Source: Achromobacter sp. AONIH1
Lineage (GTDB): Bacteria > Pseudomonadota > Gammaproteobacteria > Burkholderiales > Burkholderiaceae_B
Assembly: GCF_002902905.1 (NCBI RefSeq)
Contig: NZ_CP026124.1
Span: 5,084,001 to 5,148,000, forward strand
Length of the DNA: 64,000 nt
Direction of reading: 5' to 3'
The stretch's first letter is position 1; every line of letters begins with the position of its first letter. The notes beneath the pieces are model-generated. The model had not been told where the DNA came from, made no database searches, and saw only the letters and a list, made by a program, of their open reading frames with translations. This document shows positions 7,779-17,254 of the stretch, in pieces. The position numbers and the translations under genes were made by a program.

Positions 7779-9434
7779 TTACTTGAACGGACTGGCGTCC
7801 GTCCCATAGGCGCTGGCGCCATCGCCGCCGCCCACTTCCAGCGACACGGAATTCGGATCGACGATGGCGGCGTCGCCCTTGTAGTGCATCACCATGCCCG
7901 GGAACGCCATCACCGCGCCCACCATGAGCAGCTGGATCACGATGAACGGCACCGAACCCCAATAGATCTGCCCGGTGGTGACAGGCTCGATCATCTTGCC
8001 CGTCACCCTGTCCTTGTAGCGTTCGCGGGGCGCCACCGAACGCAGGTAGAACAGCGCGAAGCCGAACGGCGGATGCATGAAGGACGTCTGCATGTTGACG
8101 GCCAGGATCACGCCGAACCAGATCAGGTCTATGCCCAGCTTGTCGGCGACCGGCCCCAGCAAGGGCACGATGATGAACGCCAGCTCGAAGAAGTCCAGGA
8201 AGAAGGCCAGCACGAAGGTCAGGATGCTGACCACGATCAGGAAGCCCCACTGCCCGCCGGGCAGGCCCGTCAGCAGATGCTCGACCCATAGATCGCCATT
8301 GACGGCGCGAAAGGTCAGGCCGAACACGGTGGAGCCCACCAGGATGAACACCACGAAGCAGGACAGCTTGGTGGTCGTGTCCATGGCCTGCCGCAACAGG
8401 TCCAGCGACAGCCGGCGGCGCGCCACCGCCATCAGGATGGCGCCCACCGCGCCCATGGCGCCGCCCTCGGTCGGCGTGGCCACGCCGATGAAGATGGTGC
8501 CCAGCACCAGGAAGATCAGCGCCAGCGGAGGGATCATCACGAAGGTCACGCGCTCGGCCAGGGCGGACAGCAGCCCCAGCCCCAACGCCTTGTTGACCAG
8601 CGCGATGACGAAGGCGGTCGCGCCCCAGAACAGCAGCGCCACCACGATGCGCTCGTCCAACGGCGCGGTGTTGTTTTCGACCCAGAGGCCCAGGAAGTAC
8701 GCCGACACGGCGGAGATCGCCATCAGCACCAGCAGCGAGCGCCCGCCCCGGCCGCCATTCGGAGCCTGGAAACGACGCGCCTCTTCGGGCAGCGCCGGCG
8801 CCGAGTCCGGCTTGAGCAGGCTCATGATGACGATGTAGACGATATACAGCCCCGCCAGGATGAAACCCGGCACCATCGCCGCGCGGTAGATGTCGCCGAT
8901 GGAACGGCCGAGCTGGTCCGCCAGGATGATCAGCACCAGCGAGGGCGGGATGATCTGCGACAGCGTGCCAGAAGCCGCGATGATGCCGCTGGCCAGCCGG
9001 CGGTCATAGCCATAGCGCAGCATGATGGGCAGGGAGATAAGGCCCATCGAGATTACCGAGGCCGACACCACGCCGGTCGTGGCGGCCAGCATGGCGCCCA
9101 CGAACACGACCGCGATCGCCAGGCCGCCGCGCAGCGTGCCGAAGAGCTGGCCGATGGTCTCCAGCAGGTCCTCGGCCATGCCTGAGCGCTCCAGCACCAG
9201 ACCCATCAGCGTGAAGAACGGCACCGCCAGCAGCGTGTCGTTGGAAATGATGCCGAACACCCGCTGAGGCAGCGCCTGGAACAGCGAGGAGTTGAGCAGG
9301 CCCAGCTCCATGCCGACCAGGCCGAACAATATGCCGTTGGCCGCCAGCGCGAACGCCACCGGAAAGCCCAGCAGCAGGAAACCGATCAGGGTCGCGAACA
9401 TGATCGGCGCCAGATTGGCGATGAGGAATTCCAT
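7779..9434 (-). CDS. TRAP transporter large membrane subunit (DctM type, long form)
   Basis: This 551-residue, highly hydrophobic protein is the translocating subunit of a tripartite ATP-independent periplasmic transporter. The N-terminus (MEFLIANLAPIMFATLIGF) and the LGFPVAFALAANGILFG and GIIAASGTLSQIIPPS regions are typical of DctM. It is over 100 residues longer than the usual 430, because of an additional region near residues 230-330. It is the last gene of the minus-strand picA operon and starts 2 bp after dctQ ends. The ATG at 9434 matches the family start. The receptor is presumably the DctP protein encoded at 17255-18358, the first gene of the operon. Confidence 0.9.
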   Translation of the reverse strand: MEFLIANLAPIMFATLIGFLLLGFPVAFALAANGILFGLVGMELGLLNSSLFQALPQRVFGIISNDTLLAVPFFTLMGLVLERSGMAEDLLETIGQLFGTLRGGLAIAVVFVGAMLAATTGVVSASVISMGLISLPIMLRYGYDRRLASGIIAASGTLSQIIPPSLVLIILADQLGRSIGDIYRAAMVPGFILAGLYIVYIVIMSLLKPDSAPALPEEARRFQAPNGGRGGRSLLVLMAISAVSAYFLGLWVENNTAPLDERIVVALLFWGATAFVIALVNKALGLGLLSALAERVTFVMIPPLALIFLVLGTIFIGVATPTEGGAMGAVGAILMAVARRRLSLDLLRQAMDTTTKLSCFVVFILVGSTVFGLTFRAVNGDLWVEHLLTGLPGGQWGFLIVVSILTFVLAFFLDFFELAFIIVPLLGPVADKLGIDLIWFGVILAVNMQTSFMHPPFGFALFYLRSVAPRERYKDRVTGKMIEPVTTGQIYWGSVPFIVIQLLMVGAVMAFPGMVMHYKGDAAIVDPNSVSLEVGGGDGASAYGTDASPFK

Positions 9435-9436
9435 GG

Positions 9437-10063
9437 TCAGCGGCCCTTCTCGTTCAGTTCGTTCTGTGCGGCGGCTTCGCGCGCCTGCGCTTCGCGGGCA
9501 ATTTCCTCGGCCAGTTCTTCCTCGGCGCTCTTGGCGCCCTCGCGCTCGCGCGGGTCGCGGCAGCGCCCGGCCAGGAAGCCCACGCACTTGATCAGGTGCG
9601 ACAGGCCGGCCAGCGCCAGCAGCGCGAAACCGACGGGAATCAGCAGCTTGACCGGCCAGCGGATCAGCCCGCCGGAGTTGGATGAATACTCGTTGCTGAG
9701 ATACGAATCCATGAACACCGGCCAGGACAGATACATGATCAGCAGGCAGGCCGGCATCAGGAAGAACAGCACGCCGAAGATCTCGATGCCGATCTGCGCC
9801 CGGCGCGACAGCTTCGAGGCGATGATGTCCACCCGGACATGGTCGTTCTTCAGCAGCGTGTAGCCCGCGGTCAGCAGGAACATCGCGCCGAACATGTACC
9901 ACTGCAACTCCAGCCAGGCATTGGAGCTGTCGTGAAAGAACTTGCGCATGATGGCGTTGCCGGTGCTGACCAGGACCACCAGCAGCGTGACCCAGGACAC
10001 GGCCCGGCCCACGCGCAGATTGACCGCGTCTATGCCACGCGACAAGGCGAGTAGTGCTTGCAT
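9437..10063 (-). CDS. TRAP transporter small membrane subunit (DctQ type)
   Basis: This 208-residue integral membrane protein has the four-helix DctQ layout, including WVTLLVVLVSTGNAIMRKFF near residue 25 and an ELQWYMFGAMFLLTAGYTLLKNDHVRVDI segment. The C-terminus (about 170-208) is charged and rich in Glu and Ala, likely a cytoplasmic helix. It pairs with the DctM subunit 2 bp downstream. The ATG at 10063 was chosen because the product then begins directly with the N-terminal amphipathic helix and first membrane span. Confidence 0.9.
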   Translation of the reverse strand: MQALLALSRGIDAVNLRVGRAVSWVTLLVVLVSTGNAIMRKFFHDSSNAWLELQWYMFGAMFLLTAGYTLLKNDHVRVDIIASKLSRRAQIGIEIFGVLFFLMPACLLIMYLSWPVFMDSYLSNEYSSNSGGLIRWPVKLLIPVGFALLALAGLSHLIKCVGFLAGRCRDPREREGAKSAEEELAEEIAREAQAREAAAQNELNEKGR

Positions 10064-10137
10064 CTGTTTTCCCCTGTATCGATTCCAATCAGGCGCCTGC
10101 CCTGCGGGCTTCCCGGAGCGCCCCGGGTTTGCATCTT

Positions 10138-10914
10138 TCAGCCGTCTTCCCGGTGATGCCGCAGCCACGGCGTCAGCCGCCGCTCCAGCCACACCAGCAA
10201 GGAGAACAGCGCCATGCCCATGAGCGCCAGCACGAAGATCGCCGCGAACACCCGGACCGTGTCGAAGGTGCCCTGGGCGCTCATGATCACGTAGCCCAGG
10301 CCGCGCTGCGAGGACACGAACTCGCCGACGATGGCGCCGACCAGGGCCAGTGAGATCGAGACCTTCATGCCGGCCAGGATCGAGGGCAGCGCGCTGGGCA
10401 GCCGCACCTTGAAGAAGAAATCGCGCCGCGAGCCCTTCAGCACGCGCCCCAGGTCCAGCACGTCCTGCGGCACCGAGCGCAGGCCGTGGACGGTGTCCAC
10501 GATCATCGCGAACACCGCGATCAGGAAGGCGATGGCGATCTTCGGCTCGGCGCCGGTGCCCATCCAGATCACGAACAAGGGCGCGATGGCGACCTTGGGC
10601 ACGCTGTTCAAGGCCACGATCAAGGGGTAGATGAAGCGCTCGAACCAGCGCGATCCCACCAGCATCACGGCGGTCAGCACGCCGAACGCCACCGCCAGCG
10701 CGAAACCCGCCAGCGTGGTCATCAGCGTGTACGCGGCGTGGCCGGCGTACCAGGCCCACTCGGACGCCAGCTCCAGCGCCACCTGGCCCGGCAGCGGCAG
10801 CATGATGGCGCGCACCTGGAACAGCCGGGCGGCCGCCTCCCACAGCAGCAGAAAGACCAGCACCGACGCCAGCCCGGCCATGCGCCGGCCCGCGCCTTTC
10901 AATAGCCTGATCAT
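10138..10914 (-). CDS. ABC transporter permease (SsuC/TauC-like)
   Basis: This 258-residue inner-membrane permease has about six membrane segments. The cytoplasmic EAA-loop motif (LPSALPSILAGMKVSISLALVGAIVGEF) is near residues 170-200. It belongs to the BPD_transp_1 group used for sulfonates, nitrate and aromatic or heteroaromatic acids. Its ATG overlaps the stop of the ATPase gene by 4 bp (ATGA), so the two are translationally coupled. In this operon it probably imports a pyridine carboxylate or another small organic acid; the substrate is inferred only from context. Confidence 0.9.
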   Translation of the reverse strand: MIRLLKGAGRRMAGLASVLVFLLLWEAAARLFQVRAIMLPLPGQVALELASEWAWYAGHAAYTLMTTLAGFALAVAFGVLTAVMLVGSRWFERFIYPLIVALNSVPKVAIAPLFVIWMGTGAEPKIAIAFLIAVFAMIVDTVHGLRSVPQDVLDLGRVLKGSRRDFFFKVRLPSALPSILAGMKVSISLALVGAIVGEFVSSQRGLGYVIMSAQGTFDTVRVFAAIFVLALMGMALFSLLVWLERRLTPWLRHHREDG

Positions 10915-11720
10915 CGGATGGCCTCCGGAACCGGCGCGGCCGCGCCGCCCTCATCGATCAGGCCCATGCGCTGGAACATGCCACGGATGTGCCGCACGTA
11001 TTCGCCGAACCGGGGTGTTTCGCGCAGCGCCAGCGGCCGTGGCCGGGGCAGGTCGATCTCCATGGTTTCCAGGATGCGGCCCGGACGCGGCGAGAACACC
11101 ATGACCACGTCGCCCAGGAACACCGCCTCGGCGATGCCGTGCGTGACGAACAGCACCGTGTTGCGGGTTTCCATCCAGATCCGCTGCAGCTCCACGTTCA
11201 TCTGGTCGCGCGTCAGCGCGTCCAGCGCGCCGAAGGGCTCGTCCATCAGCAGCAGCCTGGGATCGTCCACCAGGGCCCGGCAGATCGCGACCCGCTGGCG
11301 CATGCCGCCGGACAGTTCGCGCGGATAACTCCCGGCGAACTTCTCCAGGCCCGTCAGGGCCAGCAGCGCGCCCACCTTGTCCGCGTAGGCCGCCGCCGGC
11401 TTGTGCGCGAATTCGACGGGCAGCAGGATATTGCGGCGGACGTCGCGCCATTCCAGCAGCGCGTCGCGCTGGAACACCATGCCCATGCCGTCCGGCGGCC
11501 CCTGCACCGGCTTGCCCTCGACCCGCAGGTCGCCGGCGGAAATGGTCTCCAATCCGGCCACGCAGCGCAGGAACGTGCTCTTGCCACAGCCGCTGGGTCC
11601 CAGGATGCTGACGAAGCGGCCGCGCGGCACCTCGACCGACACCGATGCCAGCGCCTCCACGCCTGCCGCGCCGGGATAGCGCTTGCGCACGCCGTTCGCC
11701 GCCACGGCCCATTGCGTCAT
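10911..11720 (-). CDS. ABC transporter ATP-binding protein (SsuB/TauB-like)
   Basis: This 269-residue ATPase has Walker A GPSGCGKST near residue 42, the signature LSGGMRQRV, Walker B LLLMDEPFGALD and the switch histidine in FVTHGIAEA. It powers the adjacent permease. I chose the ATG at 11720, which overlaps the stop of the binding-protein gene by 4 bp (ATGA); upstream in-frame codons would add residues outside the domain. The gene order binding protein, ATPase, permease is standard for this transporter class. Confidence 0.92.
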   Translation of the reverse strand: MTQWAVAANGVRKRYPGAAGVEALASVSVEVPRGRFVSILGPSGCGKSTFLRCVAGLETISAGDLRVEGKPVQGPPDGMGMVFQRDALLEWRDVRRNILLPVEFAHKPAAAYADKVGALLALTGLEKFAGSYPRELSGGMRQRVAICRALVDDPRLLLMDEPFGALDALTRDQMNVELQRIWMETRNTVLFVTHGIAEAVFLGDVVMVFSPRPGRILETMEIDLPRPRPLALRETPRFGEYVRHIRGMFQRMGLIDEGGAAAPVPEAIR

Positions 11721-12742
11721 GGCTGCACCAGGCTGTCGTAGCGTTCCGCGTGCACCAGGCCAGGCTCGTAGAACGAAGCAGCCTGGGCGTCGGCGCCGAT
11801 CAGCCCCACGGTCGACAGGGTCGCGACGGCCTGCGTCCAATCCTGCGGCACGATGGCGCCCAGGCGCGCGCCGGCCGCCGGCTGGCCGAAGTACGGCTGC
11901 AAGGCGTCGATCTGGCCGCGCAGCACCTTCCTGTCCAGCCTGGACTGCGGACGCTGCGCCAGGATGGCGGCGACCGCCTCGTCCTGATGCCCCGCATAGA
12001 TGTACTCCCAGGCCCGCGCGCTCACGCTGGCGAAGCGCGCGATGGCGTCGCGCCGCCGGGCCAGCTTGGACTCGTTGGCGAACAGGCCGAAGCTGGGCAT
12101 GTTCAGGCCGAAGTCGGCGAAGCGCACTGCGTTCGACGGCCGGGTCTGCGACACCACCGGCAGGAAGAACGGGATGGTGGAGAACGCCGCGTCCGCCCGC
12201 CCCACCGCATAGGTGGATGCCTTGCTGGCGGCGTCGACATTGATCAGCTCCAGATCGCTTTTCTTGAGCTTGCCGGCCGCCAGGAAGGCGTCGATGAAAG
12301 GCGCTTCCAGCGAGCCGGCGGTGTAGGCGACCTTCTTGCCTTTCAGCTGCGCGGGGCCGCTGATGCCGGCGTCGGCCGGCACCAGCAGCCCGATGTCGCT
12401 CTGCCTGGCGAACACGGCCACCGCCTTGACCGGCATGCCCTTTTCACGGGCGATCATGGCCGAGGCCAGCGCCGCGTGTCCCAGGTCGAAGCTGTCGCCG
12501 GCGCCGACGATCTGCACCGTCGTCACCGAACCGTTGCCGTCCTCCAGCGACACGTCCAGGCCGGCCTGGCGGTACCAGCCCTTCTGCTGCGCCAAATGGA
12601 AGGCGCCGTGCACGCCCCAGGGCGTCCAGTCCAGCCGCACCCGCAAGGGCTCCAGGGCCTGCGGCCAGGCGGGCGCGCTCAGCGCGACAGCGGCCAGGCC
12701 CAACAAGGCGTTGCGCCAGTTTCGTGCGATTACCGCGAACAT
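11717..12742 (-). CDS. ABC transporter substrate-binding protein (NMT1/THI5-like, SsuA type)
   Basis: This 341-residue periplasmic protein has a signal peptide at about residues 1-29 (ALSAPAWPQA). The mature part opens with LRVRLDWTPWGVHGAFHLAQQKGWYRQAGLDV, characteristic of NMT1/THI5-like and SsuA-like receptors for small heterocyclic or sulfonated ligands. It lies between the Mo-hydroxylase genes and the ABC ATPase in one operon. I infer that it captures picolinate or a related pyridine compound; the fold alone does not prove the ligand. Confidence 0.88.
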   Translation of the reverse strand: MFAVIARNWRNALLGLAAVALSAPAWPQALEPLRVRLDWTPWGVHGAFHLAQQKGWYRQAGLDVSLEDGNGSVTTVQIVGAGDSFDLGHAALASAMIAREKGMPVKAVAVFARQSDIGLLVPADAGISGPAQLKGKKVAYTAGSLEAPFIDAFLAAGKLKKSDLELINVDAASKASTYAVGRADAAFSTIPFFLPVVSQTRPSNAVRFADFGLNMPSFGLFANESKLARRRDAIARFASVSARAWEYIYAGHQDEAVAAILAQRPQSRLDRKVLRGQIDALQPYFGQPAAGARLGAIVPQDWTQAVATLSTVGLIGADAQAASFYEPGLVHAERYDSLVQP

Positions 12743-12793
12743 GATTTTCCCCGTTATGTGTCGACGCCGGACGCCGCCGGCGCCGCTTCCCGC

Positions 12794-13993
12794 TCAGCCG
12801 CCCCGGCCGAACCACCGCTTGATGCGCGCCCACAGCACGCTGAAGAACATGGCCGTGGGATTGAAGCTGGCCTGGACCGGCGCCTCGCCCGCGGCGGCGG
12901 GCCGCCGCAGCCGGGCGGTGACGTTGTTGCCGAAGTCCGCGATCATGCGGCGCACGAAGTCCTGCACCAGCCCGGACCGCGAAAACTGCGCCAGGGGCCC
13001 CTGCAGCGAATACAGCAGGTTCACGTGCACCTGCGTCTCGCCGGGCGACAGCGCTTGCAACCGGTAAGTGATGTCGCCATTGGCGCGCGACTGGCTGAGC
13101 GAGTCCTGCCCGGCGCCACGGAACACCGCCTGCATGGCGGCGTCGTCGCGCTCCAGGCGGGCCGCGCCGTTGAAGGCGGCGGACATGGGTCCGAACTTGA
13201 TGGCGATCTTGCCCTTGACCCGGTCGCCTTCATGCTCCTCGATCGAAGCGCCGGGCAGACAGCTGGCCAGCGCCGGCAGGTCCACCATGAAGGCCCAGAC
13301 CTCGGCCGCCGGAAAGGGCACGGTGAAACCGCCGTCGATCTGGCTGCCCCGGCCTTCCTTCTTGCCGGCCTGCGCGGCGGCGGGAACGGGCGCGGACTTG
13401 GCCGCTGCCCCGGCGCCATCCGCCACCGGCGTGAATCCCGCGAATGCCGCCTGCCGCACGGCCTCGGGCGCGGCGCCCCGGCCCTGCGCCAGGGCGGCAC
13501 GCAGCGCATCCACGGCGGGATCCGGCTGCGCCCGCAGCTCCGCCAGCACGGACATCACGGCGGCCACGATGCCCATGTAGCCGGTGCAGCGGCACAGATT
13601 GCCGGACAGTTCCACCCGCACCCTGCCCTCGTCCGCCTGCGGCAGCCGCAGCACGATGTCGCGCGACGTCGCCAGCATGCCGGGCGTGCAGTAGCCGCAT
13701 TGCAGGGCGTGGTGCCGCGTGAAGGCGGCGCGCAACCGCTGCATCACCGGATCGGCGTCGTAGCCCTCGATGGTGGTCACCTGCCGTCCCTCGCAGGCCA
13801 CCGCGAAGGAGATACAGGACCGCACCGGCGCGCCATCCACCAGCACCGTGCAGGCGCCGCAGACGCCGTGTTCGCAGCCCAGATGGGTGCCGGTCAGGCG
13901 CGCCTGGTCCCGCAGGAAATCCCCCAGATGCATGCGCGCGGGCGCCTCGTGCGATACGCGCTTGCCGTTCACTTCCAATGTCACCTGAACCAT
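12794..13993 (-). CDS. picA: Mo-hydroxylase [2Fe-2S] small subunit fused to a CoxG-like domain (PicA type)
   Basis: This 399-residue fusion has an N-terminal [2Fe-2S] subunit of a xanthine-oxidase-family hydroxylase. Plant-type cluster ligands are Cys40, Cys45, Cys48 and Cys60; the second cluster uses Cys99, Cys102, Cys134 and Cys136. After an Ala/Pro linker (about 160-210) comes a CoxG-like SRPBCC domain (about 215-365). The C-terminus is hydrophobic and basic (FFSVLWARIKRWFGRGG), as in CoxG proteins that bind the membrane. The start is the ATG at 13993, 11 bp after the FAD-subunit stop, rather than an upstream TTG. It should pass electrons from the Mo site that hydroxylates picolinate at C6. 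Confidence 0.82.
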   Translation of the reverse strand: MVQVTLEVNGKRVSHEAPARMHLGDFLRDQARLTGTHLGCEHGVCGACTVLVDGAPVRSCISFAVACEGRQVTTIEGYDADPVMQRLRAAFTRHHALQCGYCTPGMLATSRDIVLRLPQADEGRVRVELSGNLCRCTGYMGIVAAVMSVLAELRAQPDPAVDALRAALAQGRGAAPEAVRQAAFAGFTPVADGAGAAAKSAPVPAAAQAGKKEGRGSQIDGGFTVPFPAAEVWAFMVDLPALASCLPGASIEEHEGDRVKGKIAIKFGPMSAAFNGAARLERDDAAMQAVFRGAGQDSLSQSRANGDITYRLQALSPGETQVHVNLLYSLQGPLAQFSRSGLVQDFVRRMIADFGNNVTARLRRPAAAGEAPVQASFNPTAMFFSVLWARIKRWFGRGG

Positions 13994-14004
13994 GGCTATT
14001 CCCG

Positions 14005-14832
14005 TCAACCCAATGCCTGCGCCAGGCAGCGCGTCACCGCGGTCCCGTGCAGCTTGCGGTGGTGTTCATCCTTGCCCGGCATGACGCCGGCCAGCTCGTC
14101 GGCGAGCAGGACGGGGTCCAGGCCCGCCAGTCCTTGCCGCGCGATGCTCGCGGCCAGCCGGGGCAGCAATCCGGGCGCGCCGTCCAGCGCGCCCACCGCG
14201 ATCCTCGCCGTCTTCGACGCGGCATCGAACCACGCGGCGCAGCTGGCCTCGGCGAATTCGCCGGTCTTGCGGCAAAACTTGTAATAGCCCCAGCGCGCCG
14301 CCGGCCCCGCCTCTGGCACATGCACGGCGGCGATCAGCTCGTCCTCGCGCAACCCGGTGGTATAGGCGCCCTGCATGTAGTCCTGGGCTGGCAGCATGCG
14401 GACCCCGTCCGGGCCGGCGATCTCCAGCGTCGCGCCCAGGCCGACCATGGTCAGCACCCAGTCGGCCGCCGGATCGGCATGCGCCAGGCTGCCGCCCAGC
14501 GTGCCGCGATTGCGGATGGCGCGGTAGGCGATGCCCGGCGCCACCTGCTGCAACGGCGTGCCGCGCAGCAGTTCGTGCACGCCATCCTCGATCTCGGCGT
14601 GGGTCACGGCGGCGCCCACGCGCAGCCCGCCGTCCTGCCGCGTGACGGTGCGCAGTTCGGCCAGGCCGGAGATGTCGATGACGACGGGCGGACGCGCCAG
14701 CCGCAGGTTCAGCATGGGTCCCAGCGATTGCCCGCCGGCCATGAGCTTGGCGCGGCCTTCGTGCGCGCGCAGCGCCCGCAAGGCCTCCTGCAGCGAGCCC
14801 GGACGCGTGTATTCGAACGCGGCGGCCTTCAT
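14005..14832 (-). CDS. picA: Mo-hydroxylase FAD-binding medium subunit (CoxM-like, PicA type)
   Basis: This 275-residue FAD subunit has the PCMH-type FAD-binding motifs AGGQSLGPMLNLRLARP near residues 32-48 and IRNRGTLGGSLAHADPAADW near 105-124. A CO-dehydrogenase flavoprotein C-terminal domain follows. It accepts electrons from the [2Fe-2S] subunit. I chose the ATG at 14832, which overlaps the large-subunit stop (ATGA), giving the family start MKAAAFEYTRP. An upstream in-frame start at 14874 would add 14 residues inside the previous gene. Gene order large-medium-small matches other CoxLMS-type operons. Confidence 0.88.
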   Translation of the reverse strand: MKAAAFEYTRPGSLQEALRALRAHEGRAKLMAGGQSLGPMLNLRLARPPVVIDISGLAELRTVTRQDGGLRVGAAVTHAEIEDGVHELLRGTPLQQVAPGIAYRAIRNRGTLGGSLAHADPAADWVLTMVGLGATLEIAGPDGVRMLPAQDYMQGAYTTGLREDELIAAVHVPEAGPAARWGYYKFCRKTGEFAEASCAAWFDAASKTARIAVGALDGAPGLLPRLAASIARQGLAGLDPVLLADELAGVMPGKDEHHRKLHGTAVTRCLAQALG

Positions 14833-17231
14833 GCCGTCACCTCCGCGCTGGCGGACGCGGGCTGGCGGCTGCACTGCGCGATGGCGGCGAGCACCCGCGT
14901 CGGCGACAGCGGCGTGCGCAGCAGCTCGGCCGCGCCCAGCGGACGCAGCGCGTCGTTGACCGCGTTGAACAGCACCGCCGGCGGCGCGATGGCGCCGCCC
15001 TCGCCCATGCCCTTGGCGCCGAACTCGGTATGCGGCGATGGCGTCTCGAAGTGATGCAGGCGCATGTTCGGCACCTCGGTGGCGCCGGGCAGCATGTAGT
15101 CGGCCAGCGTCGACGCCAGCGGCTGGCCGTTGTCGTCGTAGGGCGTTTCCTCGTAGAAGGCGGTGCCGATGCCCTGAGCCACGCCGCCGATGGTCTGGCC
15201 TTCGACCACCATGGGATTGATCATGGTCCCGCAGTCCTCCACCACCACATAGTCCAGGATCTCCACGCCGCCGGTGCCGGGGTCCACCGCCACCACCGCC
15301 GCGTGGGTGGCGTAGGTGAAACAGCCGGTGTCGACCTTGGGCTTGTAGCCGACGGTGACTTCCAGTCCGGCGGGATCCACGTCGGGCGGCAGCAACTGCG
15401 GCCGCAGGTACCAGGCGTCGGCCACATCCTTGACCGACACCGACTTGCCGCCCGCTTCCAGCCGGTCGCCGTTCCAGGCCACGCTGGCGGCATCGGCCTG
15501 CAGCAGGTGCGCGCCGATATGCGTGAGCCTGGGCAGCAGGCGCTTGCAGGCCTGCGACACCGCGCCGCCCGACATCACCAGCGAGCGCGAGGCATAGGTG
15601 CCGGTGGAAAATGGCGTCTGCCCGGTATCGCCATGCAGCAGCTTGATGCTGGCCACGTCCACGCCCAGGATCTCGTTGGCGATCTGGGCAAAGGTCGTTT
15701 CCATGCCCTGCCCGTGCGAATGCACGCCGACCCGCAGCTCCAGCCCGCCATCGGGCGTGACCCGGGCCGTGGCCTGGTCGAAGCCCGGAATGACGGGCGT
15801 GCCCCAGGCGGCGAACACCGAGGTGCCGTGCGCGGCCTGCTCCGTATAGGTGGCCAGGCCCACGCCGATGAGGCGGCCGTCGGCCTCGCCGCGCCGCTGG
15901 CGCTCGCGGATAGCGTCCACGCCGATCATGTCCATGGCCTGCCGCAGGCTGGCCGGATAATCGCCGCTGTCCAGGTGCTTGCCGGTGACGTTGACGTAGG
16001 GCATCTGTTCGCCCTGCACCAGGTTCTCCTGGCGGATTTCCCAGGGTTCGCGTCCGACCTCGCGGGCGATCGCGTCCATCGTCAGCTCCATGGCGAAACA
16101 GACGCCGGTGCGCGCCACGCCCCGGTACGGCACGAAGCCCGGCTTGTTGGTGGCCACCGCCTTGGTCTCGCAGCGATAGCCCTTGAACGCATACGGCCCC
16201 GGCAGGTTGCCGATGGCCTGGCCCGGCTCCAGGCCGATGGTGAACGGCCAGACCGAATAGGCGCCGCCGTCGATGGTGATCCTGGCGTCCAGCGCCAGCA
16301 GCTTGCCGCGACGGTCGGCGTAGGCCACCATTTCATAATGGTGCTCGCGCGAGTTAGCGCCCGCCGTCAGGTGCTCGCGGCGGTCCTCGATGAAGCGGAA
16401 CGGCCGCTTGAAGGTCTTGGCCAGCCAGGCCACGCACAGTTCTTCCTGCTGCAGCACGCACTTGTAGCCGAAGGCGCCGCCCACGTCCGGCGACACCACC
16501 CGCACCCGACCCTGTTCCAGGTCCAGGCACTGGGCCAGCACGCTGCGGATCATGTGCGGCACCTGCGTGGCGCTGACCACCACCAGCTGGTCAGCCTGAT
16601 GGTCCCAGTAGGCCAGCACCGCCTTGCCCTCCATCGGCACCATGCATTGCCGCGCCAGGTCGATCTTGCGCCGCACCACCACGTCCGCCTGCGCCGCCAG
16701 TTCGTCGAACTGCTTGTCGACATTGAGCGTGACGAAGACGTTGTCGCGCCATTGCTCGTGCACGAAATCGCCTTGCGCCGCCTGGGCGCTGGCAACGTCC
16801 GCGTACACCGGCAGGTCGTCGTAGTCGACCTCGATCAGTTCGGCGTAGTCCTCGGCCTCGGCGCGGGTCGGCGCGACCACCATGGCGACGGGTTCGCCCA
16901 CGAACCGCACCTTGCCCGATGCCAGCGGCGGCTGGGCCGAGACCTGGTAGCTCGGCAGCGTCGAGTCCGCCACGATGTCGCGCGCGTCCGCCATCGCCTG
17001 GCGCACGAACGCCTTATCGGCGATCTGGCTGGCCACGCGCACCGAGGCGATGCGCGCATGCGCCAGCGGGCTGCGCAGGAAGGCGACCTCGCTCAGCCCG
17101 GGCATGGCCATATCGGCCACGAAGTTGCCCTTGCCATGCAGGTGGCGCGCGTCCTCCTTGCGCGGCACGCGCGCGCCCACCCCCTGCGGCTTGCCTGGCC
17201 GGCCGTGCGTATCGGCGTCTGCTGTCGTCAT
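14829..17231 (-). CDS. picA: Mo-hydroxylase large (molybdopterin) subunit, PicA type
   Basis: This 800-residue catalytic subunit of the xanthine oxidase/CoxL family carries the Mo-MCD cofactor. The domain opens with RVPRKEDARHLHGKGNFVADM near residue 23. It contains VSPDVGGAFGYK, SHGQGMETTFAQI and, near the end, GAKGMGEGGAIAPPA, whose Glu corresponds to the catalytic glutamate of xanthine oxidase. GAYSVWP and PYRGVARTG are the substrate-channel regions. A strong AGGGGAG site precedes the ATG at 17231. In a pic cluster this enzyme should hydroxylate picolinate to 6-hydroxypicolinate; nicotinate-type hydroxylation is the main alternative and is less consistent with the neighbouring genes. Confidence 0.88.
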   Translation of the reverse strand: MTTADADTHGRPGKPQGVGARVPRKEDARHLHGKGNFVADMAMPGLSEVAFLRSPLAHARIASVRVASQIADKAFVRQAMADARDIVADSTLPSYQVSAQPPLASGKVRFVGEPVAMVVAPTRAEAEDYAELIEVDYDDLPVYADVASAQAAQGDFVHEQWRDNVFVTLNVDKQFDELAAQADVVVRRKIDLARQCMVPMEGKAVLAYWDHQADQLVVVSATQVPHMIRSVLAQCLDLEQGRVRVVSPDVGGAFGYKCVLQQEELCVAWLAKTFKRPFRFIEDRREHLTAGANSREHHYEMVAYADRRGKLLALDARITIDGGAYSVWPFTIGLEPGQAIGNLPGPYAFKGYRCETKAVATNKPGFVPYRGVARTGVCFAMELTMDAIAREVGREPWEIRQENLVQGEQMPYVNVTGKHLDSGDYPASLRQAMDMIGVDAIRERQRRGEADGRLIGVGLATYTEQAAHGTSVFAAWGTPVIPGFDQATARVTPDGGLELRVGVHSHGQGMETTFAQIANEILGVDVASIKLLHGDTGQTPFSTGTYASRSLVMSGGAVSQACKRLLPRLTHIGAHLLQADAASVAWNGDRLEAGGKSVSVKDVADAWYLRPQLLPPDVDPAGLEVTVGYKPKVDTGCFTYATHAAVVAVDPGTGGVEILDYVVVEDCGTMINPMVVEGQTIGGVAQGIGTAFYEETPYDDNGQPLASTLADYMLPGATEVPNMRLHHFETPSPHTEFGAKGMGEGGAIAPPAVLFNAVNDALRPLGAAELLRTPLSPTRVLAAIAQCSRQPASASAEVTA

Positions 17232-17254
17232 GACTCCCCTCTGTCCGGCGCGGC

